From the NCBI GenBank assembly GCA_003024985.2, contig PXIH01S0039832.1: a stretch of DNA of 11,572 nucleotides. One strand, written 5' to 3'. Source of the stretch: Euperipatoides rowelli. Lineage: Eukaryota > Onychophora > Udeonychophora > Euonychophora > Peripatopsidae. Shown in pieces: positions 1-9,445 of this stretch. The first letter of the stretch is position 1; each line of letters starts with the position of its first letter. The position numbers were made by a program, and so were the translations under genes. The notes under the pieces were generated by a model. The model saw only the letters and a list, made by a program, of their open reading frames with translations, ran no database searches and had not been told where the DNA came from.

Positions 1-802
1 TATATTCGACTTTGCTTCATTATTATTTCCCCAATAAATTACCAAAAATAAGGGGAAATGATGTCTAACTGTTTGTTTTTTTTTAAAAATGGATATGTTG
101 AGTTTTGCATAAACACTCTTCGTATGTTGATAGAATATTTTATAAAGAGTGAACAATACAACTTATATTTTAGGCTCAGTAGCCTAAATGCTGATTCTTA
201 TTGCTGTCATTTGAGGTGCTCAATCCATTATTTCCTAAACAAATTTCTGTTAGTGTAGGATTTATTTTGATTCAAAAGAACTAGTGCCAGTTCTTTTGGC
301 GATATTGTGCAATATTCCAGCTTTGCAAAGATAACTAGTTTCAATTGAAGGTACCTTCTAGTTTCTCTTCCAGATATTAAAAAAAAAAAATTCTTACTGA
401 CTTTCCAATATGTGCTCCAATATACCTATCCGTGATCAATGCTCTTAATTGTTTCTGAAAAAATTGAACGTAAACTGAATTGGTGCTTTTTGGAAACTAA
501 ATTTCTATAAGAAATAGGTTAAAAGCATTATTGGTTCCTGAATAGTGTTAATGAAAAAATATTTCACATAAAATAAAACATTAAAAATAATCTAAATAAT
601 TATATACAGTATTTACTTATATACATGTACAGTACATTAAAATGGGTTAAATTCATCTTGGCGTTTCATATTACCCGGTACTAAATTTTTAATACATGTT
701 ATTTTTTTTTAAAAAAAAAGAAAAAGAATTTGAATGACAGTTTTTTTTTTTTCCTGATTCATCTAATTTCTCCTGAAATAATCTAAACACTATACCAATG
801 AA

Positions 803-825
803 GCCTCTTTTACAATAAAAGAGGC
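803..825. repeat. Perfect hairpin, 10-bp stem, 3-nt loop
   Basis: GCCTCTTTTA (803-812) is the exact reverse complement of TAAAAGAGGC (816-825), with loop CAA. It is short and lies in probable intron. No T-run terminator function is implied in a eukaryotic context. Confidence 0.8.
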
Positions 826-1035
826 AATTAATGATTTTTTTTAAATATAATATTTTGTCAAAGTATGTTAATAAAGCCTGCCCTCAGTATGAAAAATCCT
901 TTTTTTTTTAAATATACTGTATGTAGCAACGGACAGAATAGTGATATACAGTAAATGCACCTAGCGACAACTTAAGACAGGATTTAAGTTGCCACTGGCA
1001 TTTTAGACAAATGCTAATCTAAGATTTTGTTAATT

Positions 1036-1060
1036 TTTGGCTTGGTATAATTAGCCAAAA
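1036..1060. repeat. Hairpin TTTTGGCT / AGCCAAAA containing TATAATTAGCCA
   Basis: TTTTGGCT (1036-1043) pairs with AGCCAAAA (1053-1060). The right part contains TATAATTAGCCA (1046-1057), which recurs exactly 113 bp downstream as the left arm of another inverted repeat. Confidence 0.65.
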
Positions 1061-1158
1061 TTCTATTTATGTATTTTTAAATATCACTTTAATAATAAAA
1101 TTTCATTATGAAAACTTGTTTGGCTATGAGCATCATAATTTTCCTAAAATTTGTCTAC

Positions 1159-1184
1159 TATAATTAGCCAAATGGCTAATTATA
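1159..1184. repeat. Near-palindrome, 12-bp arms around AA
   Basis: TATAATTAGCCA (1159-1170) is followed by AA and then TGGCTAATTATA (1173-1184), an exact reverse complement. The left arm is identical to 1046-1057, so the two structures probably belong to one repeat family. Confidence 0.8.
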
Positions 1185-1731
1185 TTTTTTGTTCAGCTTA
1201 ATCACTGTGAAGACTTTGATGAATATTAATAAAATTTTGAACACATACTAAGGTAGCCACTGGATAACTTTTTCCCATTATTGGAAACTACTGTATATTC
1301 TAAAAAAAAAAAAATTCAATACACCCTACTAATACAATATAAGAAATTGATGGCACCTTAGCCTTTGAAGTTACTGTTTTAATAAAAGTGAAATAAGACT
1401 TTTATAACATTCATAAACTGTAGTTTTCTCTAATAAATTTGTTGCTTATTTTAATTTTTTTTTTTAAAAAAAGTTCTAATGTACTTCTTACTTTTATAAC
1501 CAAGCAATAAATCATTTCACCCAATGCTTGGTGATATGCACTAAATTGATTTAATACTTTTCAATCTACGCCAAGAGTTTTTTTTATTTTCCTAGTGGTA
1601 ATGTACTGTATTTCAGCTTAAGACTATTTCTCTTAGTTATGTTGCATTTCATACTGTTGGAATTCAATTCATAGTTTGCAATTTTGCCCTCTCTGGGATA
1701 AAATTTCAAACTATAGACCATACTTTAGGTT

Positions 1732-1761
1732 GGTGTTCCTCTCGGGATCTGGAGGAACACC
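1732..1761. repeat. Perfect stem-loop, 10-bp GC-richer stem
   Basis: GGTGTTCCTC (1732-1741) is the exact reverse complement of GAGGAACACC (1752-1761), with a 10-nt loop. It is noticeably richer in G+C than its surroundings. The left arm plus loop (1732-1751) matches 8514-8533 at 17 of 20 positions by eye, which suggests a dispersed element. The segment 1729-1768 also has AG before it and CAG|GTTAAG at its end, so a tiny exon cannot be fully excluded, but I do not call one. Confidence 0.75.
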
Positions 1762-3222
1762 TTTTCAGGTTAAGATCACGAGGGATAATAAATCAATAAA
1801 TACTCACTTGGCTCAATTTAGACCAGTTCTCTGTGTAACAAACCTAAGAAGGTTTTGACATAAAAACTTATGGTATGTCATCTTGACTTTTTTTTTTTTT
1901 TTAACTCTGCAGTATGTATTGCATTTCTTACCTTAAATAAATTTTCTGGATATTTTTGATAGCATTCACATGCTTGTGATCAATTTAGCCAATCTTCCAA
2001 TACTTGTGATAAAGCCTTGAAGGAACAGTTTAAATAAATTTCTAATTTTAACTAATACTGTACTACCAGTTTTCAAGAATAACAAACATACAGTACAACT
2101 GTACATTGACTATACTGTATAACACAGGTGTTGCTGTTAGTCGAATTTAGTTTTACAATATTTACAGCAAAATTTAATGTTTTATAATTCACTTTTATTG
2201 TATTTATTACTCCAAAAAACATAATTCTGAATTGCACTTCTCCTTATTTTTAAAATGAAGCCAATGATGATTTCAGTAAGACTTATACAATAGACAGTTC
2301 TATATTTAATCAGAAAATATTATAATATGCTGCTAATACTGTATATCTTGCCTCATATACTTGAAGCAAGGTATTAAATGTTGTTCATGATCGGGAAATA
2401 GTGTTTTGAAATCTAGCACTAAATTCATTGTCAAATTCTCAATTTTAAATTTGTTAAAAGATTAGGTATTTAATTTAATTTCTTATTTTAAAGTTAGCAC
2501 AAGGCTTTTTTTTTTTTTTTTTTGCCTCTGAACAATGTGCAAAAATCGATTTGAGAGGTAAGATTAGAGTGGACAGATATCCTTTTTTTTTTCTTCTAAA
2601 TGTTGGTATTGTACTTGATTTTATTTTTTATTTCATATTGGTTGTATTAAAAAGTTACTGAAAAATATGTCGATCTGTTAATTAAGATGATGGTGTTTTC
2701 TCAAATTTTAACTGATTTTTCAAGTTTGTAGTCAAAATTAACTTGATACTTCCATATCGTTTGATGGTGTGATCTTTAAATTTGATGACAATTTTTACAA
2801 TACTCTTATGGGTTGAAAATTTAATGTTTAAATGAATCTACTATATGTAGTTTTTTTTTCATTTCTTAAAATACAAAAAAAGAGACTATGATAAACCAAT
2901 CGTATATGTTCAATTTTTGTTAATAAAAAAAAAATTGTCTTTGAAAAACTTTCCTTTTTTTTTTTTGGTTTTGTTTGTTTTTGTTTTATTCTTCTCACTA
3001 ATTAACTAGGATTGCAAAATGGATTTCTTTTCTGGAATGCTTGTAATTAATTTCCCATATCAGCTTTTATAACTACTAATAAACTTCAAGATACCCTACC
3101 TGAAAATAGTTTTATCTAAATGTGTGCATTACTACACCTCAACTAAGCTTTGACTAAGCAGGCCTTGTCCATTTGTAATATCTTAATATAAAACTAAAAA
3201 TTAAGATTTTTTGTCCATTTAG

Positions 3223-3399
3223 GTGGTACTTTGTCGTATGAAGATTTACGTAATCTTCCTTCTGATTCAGTTCGTGATTGGGCCACTGATGTTGAGAATG
3301 CTGGAAACTATTCAAACAATGGTGCTATGGGGCGAGGAGCTTTCAGACGACCTCGAGGACGTGGTAGGGGGCGAGGTGCACCGGTCAGTTCTAGTGAAG
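3223..3399 (+). CDS. Exon A: internal coding exon with RG-rich box, probable RNA-binding protein (partial)
   Basis: This is a 177-nt exon. The acceptor is a pyrimidine-rich stretch ending in tccatttag and the donor is GAAG|GTAAGT at 3400. The first two bases complete a split codon. The 58 full codons (3225-3398) then begin G-T-L-S-Y-E-D-L, and the last base starts the next codon, so it is a symmetric phase 1-1 exon. The first half is acidic and polar, with S-V-R-D-W at 3267-3281. The middle is asparagine-rich (N-Y-S-N-N). The second half is an RG box: G-R-G at 3330-3338, F-R-R-P at 3342-3353 and R-G-R-G-R-G-R-G at 3354-3377. RG boxes are known to bind RNA and to be targets of arginine methylation, so a nucleic-acid-binding tail is inferred. 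The family is unidentified. An aspartate-tryptophan motif before an RG box occurs in FMR1/FXR proteins, but this similarity is weak. Confidence 0.85.
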
Positions 3400-3605
3400 G
3401 TAAGTCTTTTTTAATGTATAAATTGTTTAAATTATCTATAATTACAGTTTGTTTTACAAGTAATTCTTGATTTGCACAAATTTAATTTATGGATTTTTGA
3501 TGTTCCGGTAACACAACTTTAATATTACAGTTCTATTTATGCAGAAATTGTTTAAAATAATGTCAAGTTAGAAAATGTTGTCAGAATGGTATCTACAGTA
3601 GTCTC

Positions 3606-4163
3606 TCCTCTTCACAAACCTCGTAGTGTGAGAGGTGGTAATGAATTTTCTTTCTTGCTTTTCAGTTTTTTTTAAAAACCCTAATTAAGGCCTGGGGAAA
3701 ATGTTAAAGCTAATAATTAAATGAAGTGATGAAAAAAAAAATATTTCCTTGCATTTTATTTTAAATTATGTTTATTCTTTGATTAGAAAACTCTTTTTAT
3801 CATAATCAAATAGAGTTAATTAATCCAGGAAAATGAAGTCTTTTCAATAAATATTTAATTTTATTAATGAAAACATCGGTTTCATTGAGCATTTGTTAAG
3901 AGAAGTGGAAATTATTTTCTAATTACAAAATTTCTCTAATTATAAGCCAACTTCTATCAATCGTTTCTCCTAAGCTAATCGTAGCCAATTTTTTTATTAC
4001 CAAAAAACTCTTATTACAAGCTAAGATTATTGCCAATCGTTTTCCTTAAACTAATTATTGCGATAAATATTTTTTTTCCTTAAACTTTTTTTTTTTTTTA
4101 AACAAAGCCAAGAAAGAAAATTAATTACAACCCACACACTATGACAATGTTTGTACAGGATAG
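3606..4163. mobile_element. Inverted-repeat-bounded segment, MITE-like candidate
   Basis: The core arms are 3621-3656 and 4110-4144. Aligned as reverse complements they match at about 31 of 36 positions, with one single-base indel; the stretch TAAT(G/T)AATTTTCTTTCTT is almost exact. Similarity continues more loosely outward (3606-3620 with 4145-4163) and inward to about 3690 and 4075. The roughly 450-bp interior has no open reading frame and is AT-rich. Short non-autonomous DNA transposons with long terminal inverted repeats look like this. I could not identify a target-site duplication or a superfamily, so a decayed MITE or a simple local inverted duplication both remain possible. Confidence 0.5.
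3958..4058. repeat. Imperfect internal direct repeat
   Basis: Segment 3958-3982 and segment 4034-4058 both begin CAATCGTTT and match at about 19 of 25 positions, spaced 76 bp apart. Shorter AAGCTAA...GCCAAT echoes lie between them (near 3972 and 4019). The repeats sit inside the inverted-repeat segment and may be its subterminal repeats. Confidence 0.45.
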
Positions 4164-4332
4164 GATGAAAATAATGATCTCTGCTGAGTGCTGACATTTG
4201 CCAACTTGTAAACCACAGTATTTCAAACAATTTTCGTTTAAATAGAACAATGGTAGTAGCAATAAATTTGTGTTATTACAAAACCATATAAATTAAACGT
4301 GTATAAATCGACCTTAGAGAGTGTGTGTGCGC

Positions 4333-4388
4333 ATACTATATACAGATAGTATAAACGATAAATGTAATATACAGTATGTACTGTATAT
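4333..4388. repeat. Palindrome cluster built on TACAGTA/TACTGTA
   Basis: ATACTAT (4333-4339) pairs with ATAGTAT (4346-4352). Just downstream, ATATACAGTA (4367-4376) and TACTGTATAT (4379-4388) form exact 10-bp arms around TG. A GTGTGTGTGCGC tract lies directly upstream, at about 4321-4332. This is the densest local cluster of the heptamer that is enriched across the window. Confidence 0.7.
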
Positions 4389-4800
4389 AGCACAGTATAT
4401 TGAATATGTGTGTACAAATGTTAAGTAATAAATCAATGTTTAATTTACCTGTACAGGCAATGGATATTATACAACTTAGAATATATAGTGTCATCGAATC
4501 TGTCCATTTCATTAATAAGCTACTATTTCAATGGCATAGTCTATTTGGTTTTAATATATTGATGTGTTAATGGGTTTTTTTATACCTTACTTTGTTTAAA
4601 CTTTTTATGGAAGCCTAAAGAGCAATGTAATAGAGTTCATTGAACAGCAAAAAATTTACAAAAGGTTTTTTTTTTCCCCCCAGAGGAAAATATGTGGATA
4701 TAAAGATTCTTCAAGAACACACCAGAAATTTTGTTCGCTAAATATAAATTTATTGACTTGCGTGTAATTTTTATTATTTTCTGATTGCATTAAATTCCAG

Positions 4801-4832
4801 CTGGAACATATTCAGTTAGAGAACTTGGCTGA
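4801..4832 (+). CDS. Candidate alternative terminal exon (low confidence)
   Basis: A good acceptor is visible: TTTTTATTATTTTCTGATTG upstream, then ATTCCAG ending at 4800. Joined in phase 1 to exon A it reads A-G-T-Y-S-V-R-E-L-G and then TGA at 4830-4832. No donor follows closely. An AATAAA lies at 4939-4944, followed by TGTG, which would suit a short 3' UTR. This would give an isoform ending about 5 kb before exon C. In AT-rich DNA a short open phase after an acceptor-like site arises easily by chance, and the peptide has none of the RG character of the main tail, so I hold it lightly. Confidence 0.22.
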
Positions 4833-6249
4833 AATATACAGTGTAGAAAGCAACTGCTGAAACAAAAAACTAACAACAAACCTTTAAAAAAAATTGAGAT
4901 AAAGCAATATATATTAAAAGATGCAAGATTTGTTATCTAAATAAATGTGAAAATATTGGATAAAGTTAACACAGTATACAATACATTGATGCATATGCTA
5001 TTATATATAGTATATTATGCTATATAGTATATTTTTTTAAAAGTATTTAATGTCAATATTTAAAATTTAATTATAATATACAGAATATTTTTTTATCTAT
5101 TGTTTTATACTGTGTATAACAACAAAAATATGTATCAAAAATATACTGTCATTGTGTGTAGTGATTTTATTCTAAAAATGTTATTCCTAAAATGCAATAT
5201 CCTAAGTTTTAGATTGTCATTTATATTTAAATTTGCATATTTTTTATTATAAATTGGTTTCACTGTATTATATTAAATTGTTGAACACTTTTAAATTAAT
5301 ATGGATTAAATTTGAATGATTCTAAAAAAAAAAAACATTGCGTTTTAGGAAATAACATTTAAATATCTTAATTAGATAAGATGGTTTTAGTGAATTTTGA
5401 TTGATGCATCAAATTAAAAATTGTGGAGTTAGAAAGACAAAAATCTAGAAGCAGGAGATTGTCCGTTTAATATCAAGGTTCTTAAAACGTCTTAAAATAT
5501 CTTGAAATAAAAAAATATTAATTTGAATACCAAATTAACATAACTAGAGGAGAATAAAAAAAAATTATTTTATTAAGAAGATTGGTTTGACAAGAAAGAG
5601 CTTATTAATTTAAAAAAAGGGAAAAAAATATTTATTTTTAATACCTGAGTTTTGATAGTTGTTTTTTTTTGTTAGAAGTGGTGGTTTAATTACAATTTTA
5701 CTGTCATAGGACTTACAAGAATTTTAATGAAGGAAATTAACGTACAGTATTTGACACTTAAGAATGTTGGGAGAGGTTATGTAATTAATTAGTGCTAAGT
5801 TAAAGTATTTACTGTCTATCAAAAACAACGAATTCATCTTGTATAATTACAATATGATGGAATAGTAAGACATCAAGAGGAACAGTATCAAGGAATAGAA
5901 GAAACCAGTTAGTGGTAAAGTTATTTTACTAGAGGAAAAGCATGCTGCTAACATTGGAGTATTTTTGGCTAGTAGAGTAATTTTTGTATAATAGCTCATT
6001 GAATTTGCTTGTGAACTTTGTATTTTAAATGATAGGATCAATCATATAAAATCAAGTTGTTATACTCTTGATTAGCAACTATAAAATTCTGATAATGTGT
6101 GTTTTTAACAAAATAGATATTAAGAATTAGTAAATTTAAATTTGTCTATTTTTGGGATCATTCTTTAATAATTACAGTATATGATCTATAAATTGTGAGT
6201 AGTACTAATTTTATATCCAAAATTAGACAAAATAATATTACCGGTAAGG

Positions 6250-6271
6250 TTTTTTTTTTTTTTTTTTTTTT
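6250..6271 (+). repeat. 22-base T homopolymer
   Basis: This is the longest homopolymer in the window. It lies in the large intron just after ACCGGTAAGG. It could be a poly(A) tail remnant of a minus-strand retro-insertion, but no element body is recognisable beside it. Confidence 0.8.
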
Positions 6272-7008
6272 CCAAATTTTAAAAAAACTTGAACTAGTCA
6301 GACTGGGGCATAAATAGATTTTTATTGTATGTTGGCCTTAGTTTCACTGTTCTAAACATCCTGGACTATACTAATCTAGATGCATTGAGTTTCACTTTTT
6401 AGACAAAACCTAAAAATTTTTGCATTAGTTAACCCACAGAATCAGATGTCCTGTATCTTTTTTTTTTAATTCACCCCTGTAATTAAATTACTTACATCCT
6501 ATTGCGTCTGAGTTAACCCTCCCGACACCTTTTTTTTAAAGTATATTACTTCTCTACTTCATAAAACAACACAAAATCATTCTTTCTATTCGATCTAAGA
6601 GAAATTTTGCTCTCTTTAGAGTATTTTCAAAGTTTGGAGAGGGGCATGAAAAAGGTGACCAGCATTAGCTGAGGGATTTATGAATCCAGACAAAAATAGT
6701 ACGACTGTGCTTTCCATTTTGAAATATTTGCCGTGCAAATTTTTTAATAATTTATACAAAGTTTGCTATTTTCTTAAAGCATGCCTGTAATTTTAGCTGA
6801 CTATCTGATTTACGGTCAAGGAAAACTGATTTTCCTCTTACTTAATTCATGGAATATAGGTACTGTTACTTACAAGCAATTCCACCTCACATTCATTAAT
6901 GCCTCAAAAACAACATCCTTAATCAGTCCTCAATGTGTCTAAATATAAATGGATCAAATAGACCTTATTTACTTTTACCACATTGCATTCCCAATCTAAA
7001 ATATATTT

Positions 7009-8410
7009 ATGAGCCTGTTTGTAGGTTTTAGAAAAAATTTAACACAAGCTTTTTTTATCTGTTTTTGTTTATTTTCTAAAGTTTTATCATACATACTGTA
7101 CATTATGTGGCTGTTGTAGATTTTTTTAACTTTAGTTTGAGCTGCTTATAAATTTTTGTTTAAATTTTTTTTTTTTGTTTTTGCCCACTTACAGTATATA
7201 TTTTAGCGAGAAACTTAAAATGAACATACACAGCTGTTGAAAGTTTTAACATATAGTTTTTTTGAGCCTGTTTGTATGTTCTTGTTAGAAAAAATAAACC
7301 TAACCCTTTTTTTTAGCATTGCATGTTTTAACATTAGTTTATGAACCTTTATTCTATAAACTTTGAATCTTCATCTGAAGGTGCTCCGTACCCATCGTCA
7401 TACTATAAAAACAATTATAATACATAGAAATAAAAATCAAATAAATATAAACAATTTAAAACAATATATTGTAAATAAATCTAGTTAAACATCTTTTCAT
7501 TATCTAACAAATAAAATCAACAAATACTAATTATGAATTACAATACAAAATCGGGTATCTTTTAAGAACTTTTTATCTGGCGTTAAATAATCCAGAAACT
7601 GAGTTTAGAATTGATTAACATTTAAACTTACTGTAATTTTATCGAGGGAAAGTGTTTTAAAGATATGCCTAGCCTAGACACTAGACCATTTTAGCGTTGT
7701 GTATATTTTAACATTAGTTTGAGCCTTGTGTGCTTTTGTTAAAAGTTAGATCACACATATACATGTGTTTAGTGTTGTATGTTTTAATGTTAATAATGAG
7801 ACTAACAGATACTTGGCTGTTTTATTGTATGTTTTACTGTTTATGCGCCTGCTTGTATCTTTGAGTTAAGAAAAAAAACACCTAAAGCTTTTTTTAGCAT
7901 TGAATGTAGTAGTGTTAGTTTATGATACTACTTGTAAGTTAGAAAGTTGGATTGCACAATGTAGCCTACTGTATATGTTGTTGTTTTAGCATTATATGTT
8001 TTAACATTAGTTTATGAGCCTGCTTAGAATGTTAGATTGCACATATCCAGTATCTATGTGGCTGTTTAACTTGTTTTAATATTAGTTTATGTGCTGCTTG
8101 AATATTAGTTAAAAGTTCATGGTGTACATTTTAAAGTTTGTGAACCTGCCTGTATGTTTTATTTTTTTTTTAGCATTGTATGTTTGAACTTAATTTTATC
8201 AATCTGCTTATATGTTTCAGTTATAAAATTATAGCATACATACACAGCTGTTTTAGCCATTGTATGTTTTAATATTTGTAATTAGTCTGCTTTTATGTTT
8301 TGTTACATTGTACAGATATGTGATTGTTATAATGTACTGTATGTTTAACTTTAGTTTTTGAGCATACTTGTATGTTTGTGATCATATACCTTAACATTTG
8401 TTTATGATGC
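7009..8410 (+). repeat. Decayed tandem array, about 15 units of roughly 45-95 bp
   Basis: A recurring core reads approximately AGCATTGTATGTTTTAACAT, then TAGTTTATGAGCCTGCTTG, then TATGTT. Recognisable cores begin near 7315, 7693, 7771, 7896, 7988, 8172 and 8255. Shorter or weaker copies occur near 7010, 7125, 7243, 7825, 8068, 8125, 8331 and 8383. Between cores a second block recurs, roughly GTTAGATTGCACATAT followed by CAGTATATGTGGCTGTTT, which can itself fold (CACATA with TATGTG, near 8040-8060). Units vary in length and identity, so this is an old, degenerate array. The stretch 7360-7690 interrupts it. It has no sustained reading frame. Confidence 0.75.
7400..7575. other. A-rich island interrupting the tandem array
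   Basis: Most of the plus-strand intron is T-biased, but here the plus strand is strongly A-rich, with many AATAAA and ACAAT words. It separates the array unit at 7315 from the next at 7693. It could be an insertion in the opposite orientation. No termini, target duplication or reading frame were found. Confidence 0.4.
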
Positions 8411-8513
8411 TAAATCATGATACCATAAAAATGTGATTTCACAATCTCAAATTCTGGTGGAAGCATATTTGCCTGGATATTGTATAAAAACTTTTAAAAA
8501 TGTTTAAGAGGGA

Positions 8514-8533
8514 GGTATTCCTTTCGGGATGTG
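8514..8533 (+). repeat. Second copy of the CGGGAT-containing motif
   Basis: This 20-bp stretch matches 1732-1751 at 17 of 20 positions, including TCGGGAT. It lacks the right-hand stem arm present at the first copy. It may be a fragment of the same dispersed repeat. Confidence 0.4.
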
Positions 8534-9445
8534 TTTGAATTTCCTTTTTTATGTGACTGTCTGAAGCATAAATATTTATATTTATTCAAAATTTAACAAA
8601 TTAATTGAATATTATGACATATTTATTTAGTTTTAATAATTAAATGGCCACCTTAATTTTAAGAAGGTCATCATACAGACAGTACATAAACCTAAATTTT
8701 GGGCCAAGTTTATTGAAAATTAAATGAAAGATGTGCTATTAATTTTTATAATAGAAAATTAAAGAAATGAAACCACCCAAATACACTATATTTATGAATA
8801 AACTTTGGAATTATTTGTTTGTTCCAAGAAAGCTATGGACATTCAGGGAAATGGGGGGGTGATTGTATAAGGCACTTTATATAGCCTAAACAGAAAATAT
8901 GAGTGCACAAAATACATACACTTGGCCAACCTTTTCAGTCTTATTGAACTTTTTTTTTTTTTCATCATTTAGGAATCAATTCTGCATTGTTATTTTTTAA
9001 TCCATGTATTTTTTTTAGTCATAGATATATCTTAATACTTTATTGTCAGTTTTAAAAAAAAAATAGCAAAATACATGCTGCCCTTTATAGTGAAATGTTA
9101 AAATTATATTTATAATAAAAGTTTATTTGTAATATTCTAAATACACTTGTTGTTTAGTTTGAGTAGAAAATAATCCAATAATAATTAAAATTGAACAAAG
9201 ATTAACTTTTTAAAAAAAAAAAACTATCAAAATTATGTTAATATATACATTAAGCTAGATTAGGTTCAGTGGGAAAGCTCTAGAAAATTTAAAAACATTG
9301 GATTATTTAAGTATTTGATTTTAATTATTATCTGTAAAATAAGATTAAACTCTAAAATTTAAGGTTGTTTGAAATTTTTTAATTATATATAGGCTACCGT
9401 GGTTGTATAGTTTAGGCAATTTTTTTTTTTCATTTTCTGTTTTAG

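Larger units (their letters stand above)
1..3222 (+). other. Probable upstream intron of the RG-tail gene (5' part outside window)
   Basis: No convincing exon is seen in these 3.2 kb. Stops are dense in all frames and T-runs are frequent (for example 2506-2523). The only in-phase splice signal with coding content is the acceptor at its right end, ...tccatttag at 3214-3222. It ends in phase 1, so the preceding exon must supply the first base of the split codon. The segment holds a perfect hairpin at 803-825, two related hairpins sharing TATAATTAGCCA (1036-1060 and 1159-1184), a stem-loop at 1732-1761 and about ten TACTGTA/TACAGTA words. It could include intergenic DNA if exon A were a first coding exon, but the split codon at 3223 argues against that. 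Confidence 0.6.
3400..9445 (+). other. Large intron (6.05 kb) between exons A and B
   Basis: It starts GTAAGT (3400-3405) and ends in a long T-rich tract followed by CATTTTCTGTTTTAG (9431-9445), both close to consensus. No constitutive exon that stays open in phase 1 with a good donor was found inside. The contents are a MITE-like inverted repeat (3606-4163), a candidate alternative terminal exon (4801-4832), a TACTGTA palindrome cluster (4333-4388), a 22-base T run (6250-6271), the decayed tandem array (7009-8410) and AT-rich filler. The stretches 4400-4660, 4960-6240, 6280-7000 and 8540-9420 hold nothing I can name beyond homopolymers and short AT-rich repeats. Confidence 0.7.

Noticed and set aside
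58-258. 66-codon ATG frame at the left end
   Set aside because: Low-complexity, phenylalanine/leucine-rich translation of T-rich DNA. There are no splice or conserved features, and its length is expected by chance among many frames.
1676-1858. 60-codon open frame starting at TTG
   Set aside because: No ATG and no convincing flanking splice pair in the right phase. It overlaps a hairpin that explains its unusual composition.
2555-2564. Consensus-like donor GAG|GTAAGA
   Set aside because: No AG acceptor lies between the preceding T-run and this site, so no exon can be built.
3223-3414. Alternative frame over exon A (63 codons)
   Set aside because: It is a shadow of the exon A frame. It runs through the GTAAGT donor and lacks the RG-box pattern and phase agreement with exons B and C.
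4684-4704. Strong acceptor (T-run, C-run, AG at 4682-4683) suggesting an exon
   Set aside because: Joined in phase 1 from exon A it stops after six codons (E-E-N-M-W-I). The longer open frame needs a different phase and has no donor.
5847-6041. 64-codon minus-strand ATG frame
   Set aside because: Composition is that of AT-rich noncoding DNA, with no recognisable domain. It lies within the plus-strand intron without splice or promoter support.
7400-7575. AATAAA-rich stretch as a cluster of poly(A) signals
   Set aside because: Many AATAAA words occur by chance in A-rich sequence, and no upstream terminal exon or downstream GT-rich element supports use.
8972-9053. Acceptor-like site ending 8971 with an open phase 1 reading
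   Set aside because: The translation is a phenylalanine/isoleucine/leucine-rich low-complexity string without a donor, unlike the RG-rich tail.
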